Below are positions 12,801 to 25,400 of a stretch of 64,000 nt of DNA, one piece after another. A program made the position numbers and the translations under genes. The notes under the pieces were generated by a model. That model was not told where the DNA came from, searched no databases, and was given only the letters and a program-made list of their open reading frames with translations. Numbering within the stretch: position 1 is the first letter of the stretch; each line of letters begins with the position of its first letter. Source of the stretch: Aegilops tauschii subsp. strangulata (taxonomy: Eukaryota > Streptophyta > Magnoliopsida > Poales > Poaceae); NCBI RefSeq assembly GCF_002575655.3, contig NC_053040.3, positions 158,411,148 to 158,475,147 on the forward strand, in the 5' to 3' direction.

Positions 12801-13473
12801 AAACGGGACAATACTTCAAGTCCACATACTCAAGCCTAAATAAGGCACATCCTTTCTCACAGGCATCTATCTTCTCATAGGGCATCTTAAGTACACGGAG
12901 GATTTTGTCCGACTGGCACAGGTTTGCAGGCATTACATGGCCTTTGGGTAGAAAGCGTCCAAATAGTGTCATCATCGCGTCGTAGCATTCTCTGCCCAAG
13001 TTGAATTGAGCCTTTAGAGCCATTACTTGTGCGATGGCATCCAGCTGACAAACCTCAGTGTGCTCGTGGAGAGGACGTTTTGAAGACTCCAACATATCAT
13101 TGAAGGCCTTTGCAGATTCCTCCATCTCATCATCCGAATCCCGAGCATCATCAAAGTCTTCCACCATGTCTTCCATCCCGGTACCATGCTCGTCGGTGCG
13201 ACGACGGCCCTCCTCAGCTCTGGCACGTTGGGCAGACTCACCATGAAATGTCCAGACCGTATAATTAGGCGCAAAACCCCACTTCTGCAGGTGTTTGATC
13301 ATTTCAAACTCTGACCTCTTATGATAGTTGTCGCACTCGACACAGGGGCACCAGGTTTGTCTCTGTCCATTTGCAAATGCGACTCTCACAAACCCCTTGG
13401 TTTTTGTTATCCATTCATGGGTCATGTCTTTCTGACTAGCGTGACCGGTATACATCCACGCACGATCACTCAT
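9811..13473 (-). pseudogene. TNP2-type CACTA transposase, near-intact with two frameshifts
   Basis: Three exons: 13473-10922, 10848-10728 and 10650-9811, with GTAAG/CAG, GTAAT/TAG borders and compatible phases. It opens with MSDRAWMYTGHASQKDMTHE, a transposase-associated domain with a Cys pair (TWCPCVECDN). The TNP2 catalytic region follows (GFNVFGMM, LLCPHNIDVMHTEKNVGEAL, and acidic residues throughout), then a DUF4218-like part (AEAFIIEEAANF). DUF4216-like sequence in exon 3 (KYDINGYRFRT) leads into a very acidic tail. The frame breaks twice: an A8 run (12264-12271 on plus as T8) that needs nine, and a G8 run (about 11269-11276 as C8) that needs seven. Both are in homopolymers, so decay and sequencing error cannot be separated. 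Otherwise full length; it would cut at the CACTA ends. Confidence 0.9.
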
Positions 13474-13613
13474 CTTGCCTAGCTACTGGACACACAAGAA
13501 ATATATACATAATTCAGCAAACCATATTCATCAGTTAATAGAGTTTGTCAGTTTTATTACGTCCATGCAACCTAGACGCTAATAGGTAAAGATAGGTCCT
13601 AATCCCACCCAAG

Positions 13614-13817
13614 TATGTGTAGATTGGGTTCGTTTTCCCATGCTCTACTCCGGATCCGACGCAAAATTTCGGCAGCACCTCCCCACTGTTCTCCTGATAC
13701 ACGTCTCCGCAATAAGCAAAGAGGATGTGTACCCGGAGAACAAGAGGGAGGCGCTGACAAAATTCTGCATCGGATCCAGATTAGAGCATATGGGAAAACG
13801 AACCCAATCTACACATA
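13614..13817. repeat. Long inverted repeat (hairpin) upstream of TNP2
   Basis: Two arms of about 95 bp (13614-13708 and 13723-13817) are inverted copies. Both hold tgtgtagattgggttcgttt, 'ggatccga' and 'gcacctccc/gcgcctccc'. Identity by eye is roughly 80 per cent, with a loop of about 15 bp. It sits about 140 bp upstream of the TNP2 start codon, so it is probably in the transposase 5' leader or promoter. A transcript would fold into a long hairpin. Confidence 0.85.
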
Positions 13818-16380
<2,563 letters not shown>

Positions 16381-16384
16381 GACT

Positions 16385-16730
16385 TGTGCTTGAAGTTCAG
16401 ACTGAAAGTACCAAACATTCTGCAAATATTATGTACCAAATTTCAGACTTGTGCTTGGACAGTCTGAAAGTACTCTATTGAGTAAAATTTCAGACTTTTA
16501 GACTTGTGCTTGGACAGTCTGGAAGTACTTGAGCTTGTACCAAATTTCATACTTTCAGACTGACAGTCTGAAAGGTAATATTAACAAAGACGACAGTCTG
16601 AAATTACTTGTGCTTGTACCAAAATTCAGACTTCCAGACTTGTGCTTGGAGAGTCTGAAAGTGCCAAATTTCAGACTAGTGCTTGGACAGTGTGAAAGTC
16701 TGAAAGTACCATATGTTGTGCTTGTACATG
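16385..16730. repeat. Degenerate minisatellite, 'cagacttgtgcttggacagtctgaaagtac' type
   Basis: At least eight imperfect units combine TTCAGACTT, GTGCTTGGACAGTCTG and AAAGTACC. Each unit contains the inverted pair CAGACT/AGTCTG, so the array can form short hairpins. Open frames through it come from the repeat rather than from a protein. Confidence 0.75.
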
Positions 16731-17640
16731 TCATCTACGACATACATAATATTAGTACTTTCAAACTTCTTCGGCGTAAAGAGTACTTCCAGTACATAAT
16801 ATTATTTAGAAAATCATTTTTTTTCAACTCTTACTGCAAATTGGAAGCACAATTCTGTAGCATATCAAGTTTATTTAAGTGTACATAATGTTTTTGGCAT
16901 ATATATCTGAAAGTACTCTTGCTTTAAAATGCTTTGAGCATATGTTGTATCCTCTAGGATAAGATTCAAAAAAATTGGATCTTTGGAAATGATATGAATG
17001 GCATGCAGATGATATATTTTAATCATGAGTAACAGTACCTTGGATGCTTACAATGATTTTTTGGGCAAAGGCGAGCAGTACAGTAGCTAACCCACTAGCA
17101 ACACAGTATGTTATACATACATACAGAGAGCTAAAAGAAATTACTAAAGGACAGAACATCCATCAATCTAACTGAATAGATATATTACCAGTATATATGC
17201 TTATTCCAACGAAAAAAGCACATGTGATAAATGTGAACTATAGTGCAAAAACTTAGTTTAGTATGTACTGACACTTTATGTGGTGTTGATTAGCCATAAC
17301 AGAAAACATAATGTTTGCCTCAAAATTTGGACTAGACAACTAGTTCATGCTCATCTGGGATATGCTTGCTTTCAATTTGAGAGGAATAACAGGGATATCT
17401 CTTTGTATCCATGCACAGAAAAAAATTGTAACCGGACAAGCTTGTTCTAGTTTGCTATACTAGATTTTTGAGCAGTTCTGTATTGTGAAACTTCATCCTC
17501 TTCTCAGATATTGTACATGAGAACAAACTAATTTCATCTACCTGTTAAAGCACCTGCATGTGAAGTGCTTGTTGGCACAAGACTATAATTCGTTACACTT
17601 GTATGTGCCACTTCACTGTTTTCTGAGGGTTCACTATATA
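16731..17640. other. CACTA interior, AT-rich, nothing recognised
   Basis: I see no gene, RNA or repeat family here. The sequence is AT-rich with scattered short ORFs under 60 codons. Confidence 0.5.
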
Positions 17641-18285
17641 TTTGTCCAGTAATGCTATTGCACATGTACAGGGAGAGGTGGTCGGGCAGCAAAGAGGGCA
17701 TCACCTTCGCAAAATCGGAAGAGGTGGTCGGGGAGGCAGAGAATCGACACAGCCGCCGGGTTCTTTGGCGGAAGACGGCGAGCAGGACGGGGATGACTTG
17801 TCGGGGACGGAGGAGCCGGTCGGTGATGGCGGCAGACGAGGGCGGGGATGTGTGGTCGGGGACGGAGGAGATGGTCCGCGACAGCAGCGGACGAAGGCGA
17901 GCAGGGCGGGGATGGCTTCACAGCATGGACGAGCGGCGGCTGCCGGCGCTGAAGGTGCAGTCCGCCATGGCTGCTGCGTGCGGCGGCTAGGGTTGGGGGA
18001 AGGGGAAAGAGCCTCGAGGGTTGGGGGAGGGGGCGCCGCCACGGCCTGGAACGGAGGATGGGCGGGCTGCGGTGGCGGGGAGGGCGGGCTGTGGTGGCGG
18101 GGAGGGGCGGGCCGGTGGCGGTGCTGGGCGGCGTCGGGAACGCGGGGCTGGGGCGCGGTGCGGTGGTGGCTGGGAGAGGTGGGGAGAGAGAGAGGGGTGG
18201 GGCCGGGCTGGGAGAGAGAGAGAGGGGTGGGGCCGCGCTGGGAGAGAGGGGAGGAGATTTTTTTGTGAAAAAGAGGGGAGGAGAT
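17641..18285. other. GC-rich block before the CACTA right end
   Basis: This is an abrupt change to very GC-rich sequence with GGCGG/GGGGAG runs and a near-duplicate 'gagagagagagaggggtggg' (about 18183 and 18216). All overlapping long ORFs on both strands are low-complexity G/R/A or P/S/L translations, so I do not call a gene. It may be the CpG-rich promoter end of the transposon or a captured gene's 5' region. Confidence 0.5.
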
Positions 18286-18289
18286 AGTC

Positions 18290-18680
18290 CCACTTCTTTG
18301 GCATCAGCCAACGGATGGCAAAGGCCCACATCTTTGCCATCAGCCAACAGATGGCAAAGCCCCACCTCTTTGCCATCAGCCAGCTGATGGCAAAGAACCT
18401 TTGCCGTCGGCTGGCAGATGGCAAAGAGGTGGGGCTAGTGGGCCGTTACAACTCCGTCATCCACTGGGCCCCACCCACTTCTTTGCCATCTTCTAGCAGA
18501 CGGAAAAGATTCTTTGCCATCTGCTGGCAGATGGCAAAGAACTGGCTGATGGCAACCAGGTTCTTTGCCATCTGTCAGTTCTTTGCCGTCTGTTTTTTGT
18601 AAGCAGATGGCAAAGAAGTTCTTTGCCATCCGCTGGCAGATGGCAAAGAAATGACTGATGGCAAATTCTCTGTTTGCAGT
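18290..18680. repeat. CACTA right subterminal repeats
   Basis: About a dozen TTTGCCATC / GATGGCAAAG units in both orientations match those at 5735-6330 and end at the CACTA terminus. Variants with TTTGCCGTC occur here and on the left, as expected of two ends that diverge from one set of TNPA-type binding sites. Confidence 0.9.
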
Positions 18681-18684
18681 AGTG

Positions 18685-18736
18685 AATTGAGTTTTTGGGC
18701 ATTTAATGTGCATATTTCAAATTTGAACTACAAGCA
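18685..18736. repeat. Remainder of the interrupted ~460-bp tandem unit
   Basis: The sequence from 'aattgagtttttgggcat' to 'aactacaagca' continues the unit broken at 5718; compare 4794-4842. It stops at 18736, where retroelement sequence starts abruptly with no LTR terminus. Confidence 0.85.
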
Positions 18737-18776
18737 TGCGGCCACGAGACCGCACACCCGACGGGAACAAGCAAAC

Positions 18777-19529
18777 ATGAGGGCCGCGCTCACGGTGGCT
18801 CGGGAGCTGCTGCGATGCCGGCTGATGGAAAGCGACCGGCATGCATTGCTGGAGCGCGTCGCCGAGCTCCTAGATGCCGCGGCCTCGGGGGCACCGCCCT
18901 TCTGCTCCCTGTTTACGCCACAGGTCGCGGCTGGATCGCATGGCGGGCCTCACCGCGCCCGCGTGCCCCCGGGCGCACCCAGAGGCTTCATCGACACCGG
19001 CGCGACCAGCAGCACCGGACGCTCAATCACACCCGCGCCACCTCCGATGAGCGCGGGCACGAGCGTTGCCACCTACGGCCCCGGCGGAATGCTGCCCTAC
19101 CATCCTCAGGGCGGTGCGCTGGGCCGGACAACGTGGAGCGTGGGGTACTTCGGCGAGGTCTTTGAGGCGACGTCCTCGGAGGCCTACGTGCCCCGCATGG
19201 TGGACCAGGAGTACCTGATGGAAGACGACCCTGGCTCGTTCCTCGAACCAGCCTGGGAGGAGGAGGCGCTAGGAGCTAAGGCCTTCCAGGGGCCTCCCGG
19301 GAACCTCACCGACCGTGCCGGCGACAACAGCTACAGGGCACCGCTAATCTCTCAGGAGCAAGCTTACGCTAACCATGGGTCACAGGAGGATCAGGTCACA
19401 GCAGCGGATGGCGGCCCCAGCTCGACGGCCTCCCTTCTGCCAGGAGGAGCGCACTGGGGGCTACAGGGGAGGGGCCGGGAGCAAGGCCCCTCCCCGCGCC
19501 GCACGGAGCAGGGCGCCCTCCGGAGGTAG
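18777..19529 (+). CDS. Retroelement leader ORF of unknown function
   Basis: An open frame of about 250 codons starts at the ATG encoding MRAALTVARELLRCRLMESD, a predicted amphipathic helix, and is followed by a P/G/S/T-rich middle and an acidic tract (MVDQEYLMEDDPG). It ends at TAG just before a less structured GC-rich region. Codon use is GC-rich. I do not see a CCHC knuckle or a protease motif, so it may be an N-terminal piece of a gag-like ORF or a separate leader ORF. It could also be an artefact of high GC. Confidence 0.4.
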   Translation: MRAALTVARELLRCRLMESDRHALLERVAELLDAAASGAPPFCSLFTPQVAAGSHGGPHRARVPPGAPRGFIDTGATSSTGRSITPAPPPMSAGTSVATYGPGGMLPYHPQGGALGRTTWSVGYFGEVFEATSSEAYVPRMVDQEYLMEDDPGSFLEPAWEEEALGAKAFQGPPGNLTDRAGDNSYRAPLISQEQAYANHGSQEDQVTAADGGPSSTASLLPGGAHWGLQGRGREQGPSPRRTEQGALRR

Positions 19530-20384
19530 GCCCTCTGCCGGGGAGGCGCTGGTGAGCCTTCCCCCTGGCAAAGGACCCGTGGTCGCCGAGGGCGCCGCTC
19601 GCGTCCCCTTTGCCTCTTGGCGTCGTCCTGGTTTCTGGACGCCTCCAATGGTGGTCGAGGGTGGCGCAAGGCGGGGCCCTCGTCTGGTGATATGAAGTAA
19701 GGCTCGCGTCTGTGAAGGTCTCCGCTCATGACACTCTCACGTAATAATGAGTGGGGTTGTACACACCCCCGAGTCCCAAGAGTGCCGCCCTCGGGCCTCG
19801 GGGGCTCCCTCCCACGTCCTAGTGGCAGCACTTAGCTCCGCGCTGGTGAGAAGACAAGAAGACTAGACTAGGCGCCGGACGCGGCCATTTGCTTTTAACC
19901 TCTTTTCTATAGCCCTGCTTTCTGGCTTTGGATTTAAGTTTGAAGTCGAATTTTCATTGGTGTGCGCGGGGGGTGCCTTTTCTCGTTCATGCGATTTCTT
20001 GCAATCTGGTTTCTTACCTTGATTTGGAGTTCGCACCCGCTGCCTCCCCCTCGCGAGCGGGGGCTGGGTATAGAGCGCGCGTTGCACTCATGCCCTGCCA
20101 TCGCCGGCGCTTGCTTCTCACGAGGCCCTCTCGGACGGATCGACAGGCTCCTCAGAAACCCCCAACCTCACGAGCTAGTTCGGGACCTGTCCTGGCTAAG
20201 GTAAACCATAACAGCAAACTCGCAGTAGGGCTCATGGGCTCATGAAGAAACATATCCAGCTTGGCCTAAAGAATAGAGGCAGTAATCTGTTTACAAGAGG
20301 GGCTTCCCCTCCCAAAATGCTCTTACAACCTCTAGGGCCGTGCCCGAGTTTTCGCATGCAGGATAAACAACAGGGAAGCACGGG
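19530..20384. other. Retroelement interior, no gene seen
   Basis: This is GC-rich sequence with broken frames on both strands, between the leader ORF and the end of the antisense gene. The region where gag-protease would be expected holds nothing recognisable. Confidence 0.5.
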
Positions 20385-21749
20385 TCAATCGGACATGTCG
20401 CTCACGGCGTCCCCCGGGTCGCCTTCGGACGCGTCACTAGTGTCGCTGGCATCACTATCACCGTCACCGGTGCTGCCCTCGCCGTCGTCGACCACGTCGC
20501 CTTCATCCGCCGCGACCACCACCGCATCGTCATCGGAAGCGAAGGCCCTGACGAACGCATCCACATTGTCTTGCACCCATCGTGCAAGGTCACCCCGGAT
20601 GGCCTCGGGTACGGGGGCAATGGCGGCATCAAAGTCGAAGTTGGGGTAGGTGTTCTGGAGGTGGCTGAAGAGGCGGGAGAACGCGCGCCCGAGTAGGCCG
20701 CGATTCCTCTCTTTGACAAGCTGGCAAGCCCTCTCGGTTCGGTTCTCCAGACGCGTCACCACGTCGGTGAAGAAGTGAAGGTGACTGGCATAATCGTTCG
20801 CGTGGGGATGAGGGGCATTTTCGTCGCAGATGTTGCCCAGCGCCGTGTTGGCCCTGTTCCTAAGGTCTTGGAACATGGGGGCGTGCACGTGCTCCAGCGT
20901 CCGCCATTGAAGCAGTTCCTCCCTGCTCTGCTGCGCGAAGGACTCGGCGTTGGCGACTCGCTGCTGAAGAGAAAGCAGCTCGGCGCGGGCGGAGGCCAGC
21001 TCAGCCTGCGCCGAAACCAGGGCGGCCACAGCGGCCTTCTCGCGTTGCTCCACCTCAGCCAACTCTGTCCTGAGGGCAGTAGTCCGACCCACGGCTTCGG
21101 CTTCCACAAGCTCCAGCTACAGGTCATACCTGCCGACAAGATCCGTGCGCGCCTTGGCCACCCTGCTATCGACCTCCTTCTGGATCCTAGCCTCGTGCAT
21201 GTTAGCGGCATCCTCCGCTTGGCCAACCTGGCGCTCCCTCGTCTCCAAGCTCTCCAGCTCGAGGCTGCGCTCCATGGCTTCCAGCGCCAGCGTTTCCTCG
21301 CGCTTCAGGATCTCTTCCTCTACGGCAGGCATCCCCCTCATCAACGCAAGGGTGGCCTTGCGCGTTTCCACCTGCTGCTCCAAGGAGGCACTCCAGGCTT
21401 GGAGCTCCCACGCGCGTTTCTCTGCGACCTCGCGGTGACGGTCAGCTTCCCGGGCTTCTTCCAGGGCACGAGTGCAGGCCTCACACGAGGCCGCAAGAGA
21501 GACCTCGGCCTTCGCATTATCAAGCTCGCGCTAGTGGCGCCCGAGGTTGATGGCCACCTTCAGTTTATGCCGCTCCTCCATCAGCCGAAGACCTTCGGCC
21601 TCGAGACGCGCGTCTACATCCACGAGTTCTCCGCCGAGCCGGCTCATCGCGCACATTGCCTCCTGAAAAAGCTCGTGGCGGACGACGCTACGTTGGCGCG
21701 CAAGCTCAAGCGCGACCGATCCCATCCTCCGCGGCGGGGATTGCAGATG
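20385..21749 (-). pseudogene. Antisense gene of the retroelement, distal part (coiled coil)
   Basis: On the minus strand, about 21,540-21,120 and 21107-20385 encode long heptad-rich helices (QRVANAESFAQQSREELL; ARQRSVVRHELFQEAM), then a globular segment (HVHAPMFQDLRNRANTALGN), ending in an Asp/Ser-rich acidic tail before the stop at 20385. It lies opposite to the retroelement and is the C-terminal part of the gene whose N-terminal part lies at 29785-28343. The LTR element at 21755-27913 now separates the two. Frame breaks at 21,540 and 21,110 may be introns or lesions. The family corresponds to the plant 'putative gypsy type transposon' proteins (PF04195-like); function unknown. Confidence 0.6.
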
Positions 21750-21754
21750 GGACC

Positions 21755-22408
21755 TGTCGTGGAATTGTCACGGCAGATGTCCTCGGGTGAGGACTTAGTC
21801 GTGAGGCCAACGCATCTATGTGGTAGCTTGAGAGGGGTTGAGCGGAATCGAGAGAAGCAACACAAGACACGGATTTAGACAGCTTCGGGCCCCGGGAAAC
21901 ATCATCCGGTAACAACCCTACATGCTGTTTGAGGCTAGGTCTCATTATCATCACGAGGGAGTCGCCATAAACCGGCTCTTTGTGTCTAGCCCTAAAGATT
22001 GTTTCTTCTTGCTTGTCCCTCTTTTGGGAGCCCTGCCCCTCCGTATATATGTTGAAGCGGCGGGTTACATGTGGAGTCCTATTAGGATTAAGACTACTCT
22101 ATCTCTAATACAAACCGGATACAAGTCCAGGTCTTAACTCCTTGTAAGACAAATATTCCTCACGCCTTTCCTCTTAAACCGGCCCACCATAACATGAGCC
22201 GGCCTTCTGGGCCTTGGGCCTTGTCATCCGTCTATCCCGCCCCCCGGGTTACCAGTGAATCATAATGTTCAGTCAGGCTGCTTGTAAACCGTCTGGTCTG
22301 TGCGGGTCGCCGGTGAATCGCCAAGTATCAGTTGGGTCTCAAGTAAACCACCAAGTCCGGCCGGGTTATACTTCCGGCCGGTTTATGCCACGGGGTATAT
22401 CCCCGACA
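21755..22408 (-). repeat. 3' LTR of the LARD-like element
   Basis: 654 bp, TGTCGTGG...CCCCGACA on plus. The next bases on plus (ttagcccccagttt) are the polypurine tract on minus. It starts immediately after the TSD and inside the antisense gene of the surrounding element. Confidence 0.92.
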
Positions 22409-25400
22409 TTAGCCCCCAGTTTAATTTGGATTTATCCATGTTAAACTGATCCTGTAAAACAAACACAAGAACAAATTTGACAGGTTGTGCTTCGGGTTAA
22501 ATATTCTTGTAAGCCGGCACCTGATCAAGCTTAAGTCCTTGTCATTTCCTCCTTCTAGAAAATCGGGGTCAATAACCAGCTTCATACTCAAATTGCTGAC
22601 GTTGGTTTCTCATAGAAAAATATTGTGAAGAATAATCCGCTTGAGTCTGCTTCCAAAGCGCCGGCTTAAGAAATATTGGTCTTGAAATACTCATATGATA
22701 TTCAGCCGGTTTGAAGATGTAAACTTGCCGGTTTTAATATTACCAAAATTGCCGGTTTGTAAATACCGATGGCACTAAGTCATAATTTTTGCCGTCGCTG
22801 GGTCATAATTATTGATGACGCCGAGTCAATCTAGTTTGCTCAAAACTGAGAATTTGAAAATATTTCTCTTTATATGCATATTACCTGTAGCCCCCAAGTC
22901 TTGAGCAAAACAAAGTGATGGTTTAAGACTTGCTTCAATATAAATACTGCCACTTTTGAAGAAATCCATGTTGTTCATCCCAGTCACGAGTAAAAACTGA
23001 ACACTCCATATTATGTAGCCCCCAAGTACCGGGTTGTCATGCTTGCAGCAACCTGGGACTTGTAATTGCCTTGAATGTTTGACAGGAGCAATTGGTAGCC
23101 CCCAAGGGCCGGCTCATTATGATATGATGAGTCGGGTCTCCAATAACATGAGCAAAAAATGACTTTGCATTAGCCCCCAAGTGTCATGGTGCATGCTTGC
23201 AGCGACATGAGACTTGCATATTTGATATAATCTCAATTTAAATAATGTAGCCCCCAAGTGTCGGGTCGTAAGCCTGCAGCGACTCGGGACTATTCCTTCC
23301 ATTGTAGAATAAATCATATCCATTGATAAAATAATAGCCATTGCGCCAAAGCGACTTTGAATACCTCATCTGTTGATAACCATAATAAAAAATCCAGCCA
23401 TGTTGGCTATTTAAAGATTTGAATAATATAATCAATGATTTATAAGCGCATGATTCCAATGGCGCAATCCAAATATATATACTGGCGACTTATAGTCCAA
23501 AGCCAGGCCGGTTTAATAAACACTGGATAATTTATCATCATACTGGCGACTTATAGTCGAAAGCCAGGTCGGGTTAATAAACGCCGGTGATTTATAATCA
23601 TACTTTATTCAACCTATTTTTGCATACAACAAGTTTAAAGTGTCCTGGCGGTTTACCGCCGGACGGGTCATAATGGCCAACATATAACCCGGGTTTATAA
23701 CCAAGGCTGCACTTAAGAATAATCAAATATGTAATATATCATACCTGTGACATTGAATCACATCGTTGGTTGACCAACTTTGTAGTGAGGGTAACAAGCC
23801 TAATCCAGAGTATTAGTAACTCCTGTTATATTATGCCGGTTTATAACAAAACCGTACCGGGTTGTAATAAACACCGGATTATACATATATAATACTGGCG
23901 ACTTGTAGTCAAAACCAGACCGGGTCAATAAGTGCCGGACTATAACTGATCATGTACTGACAACTTATAGTTGAAAGCCGAGCCGGGTCAATGAACGCCG
24001 GTTTATCAAAAACATCGTAAATCTCATCAAAGGAGAAAAAACTTGGCAAATAAAAGCATATGAAAACTTGTAGTCGAGGCTTTTCACGGGCTGCCAGGCC
24101 CCAAATTCGAGGCTTTTCATGAGCTGCCAGGCTACTGAGTTAAACCATTTTACAAAGCCTTTTAAGATGGTCCTCAATCCTTAACCAATCATCATTTTAA
24201 CTTGACAAGTTCAGGGTCCTTTTTTGGAGTAACTTGTCAAAGTTCGTAGGGTCATACCAGGTTTACCTGGGCGGATTGACTTACTTAAATAGGCAGGCTA
24301 ACCCAGGGTTTTAGGTGCATACACCAGGCTTCCAAGCCATGGCTTGATAGCCTATTACAAGTGTAGATTCTTTGTTCATTTCGACAACAAAGAATCCCTA
24401 AGTAACATTTTGAGCTGTGCTCAGTGGGTGCCTATGTTTGAGTTGTTGCTTTACAACACTCTCTTTGGCCCCAGATTGATTTGGCTTTGAGCCGATCAAG
24501 AGGTGTGACTATGGTTCAGATACGACCAAGCCCCCAAGTGATGTTGTGGCATTGCGCCGATCAAGAGGTGTAGCTATGGTTCGGATACAACCAAGCCCCC
24601 AAGTGATGTTATATGAAGCTTTGATAAGCTGAATCAAGGGGTAAACCGGACGCTACTTTATGAAATAGAAGCCCCCATGTGATCAATAATATGATAGGCC
24701 AATAAGGCGGGATACCCATGTTTGAACCGCGCATCATGGCAGCAGGTCCTCTTCGGCAACTTTTAACTTTTTGCAAGAGATAATTTCTTCTTGAACCGGG
24801 ATTTTGAATCGGATATTGAGAGCTTCAAAGCTTTGTGGGAGACATGTTTTCCCTTGAACCGGATTTTAAACCGGAATCTTCATTTTCAGCCGGAAATTTT
24901 CTGATGGCCTTTAAACTCGAACTTGCGAGAAGTTAATTCCTTTTTGAACCGCACATTGTTAAACTGGATTTGAGCGCTTCCGAGCTTTGTGGGAGAATAG
25001 ATTTCCCTTGAACCGAATTGTAAACCGGAGTTATTTCCGATGACCCGGAACTTCTTCATTGAGCCGGGATTTTGTAACTGTCATATACTTTCTAAACCGG
25101 AAATTTTCTGACGGCCTTTAAATTTTCATCAATATAACAGTAGCCTCCGGGACCAGGTTATCTTTCCCTCCATCGTCCTGGGGTTCTTAAATTTGCTGAA
25201 ACTGGCAAGATTTGCTGAGTATGTCATCATAGCCCCCGAGTCTCAAAGGTGACTCGAGGAGTTTGCTTGAGACTCTCCATATTTGACCGTGATGTAAACC
25301 GGCATAACTTGTATATCATTGGTGTTGATAGCACGATGTGAATCCACAGAAGGTTGAGGTGACCGCAGCGGGTTATAAATGATCCCGTATGAGCCATGTC

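Noticed and set aside
17642..18424. Several ORFs of 100-236 codons on both strands
   Set aside because: Low-complexity G/R or P/S translations of a GC-rich block with overlapping frames on both strands; no codon or domain evidence.
20775..21878. 367-codon plus-strand ORF
   Set aside because: It is the reverse strand of the coiled-coil antisense gene, and its end runs across the LARD-like LTR boundary at 21755. The minus frame has the heptad pattern and homology with 41633-40884.
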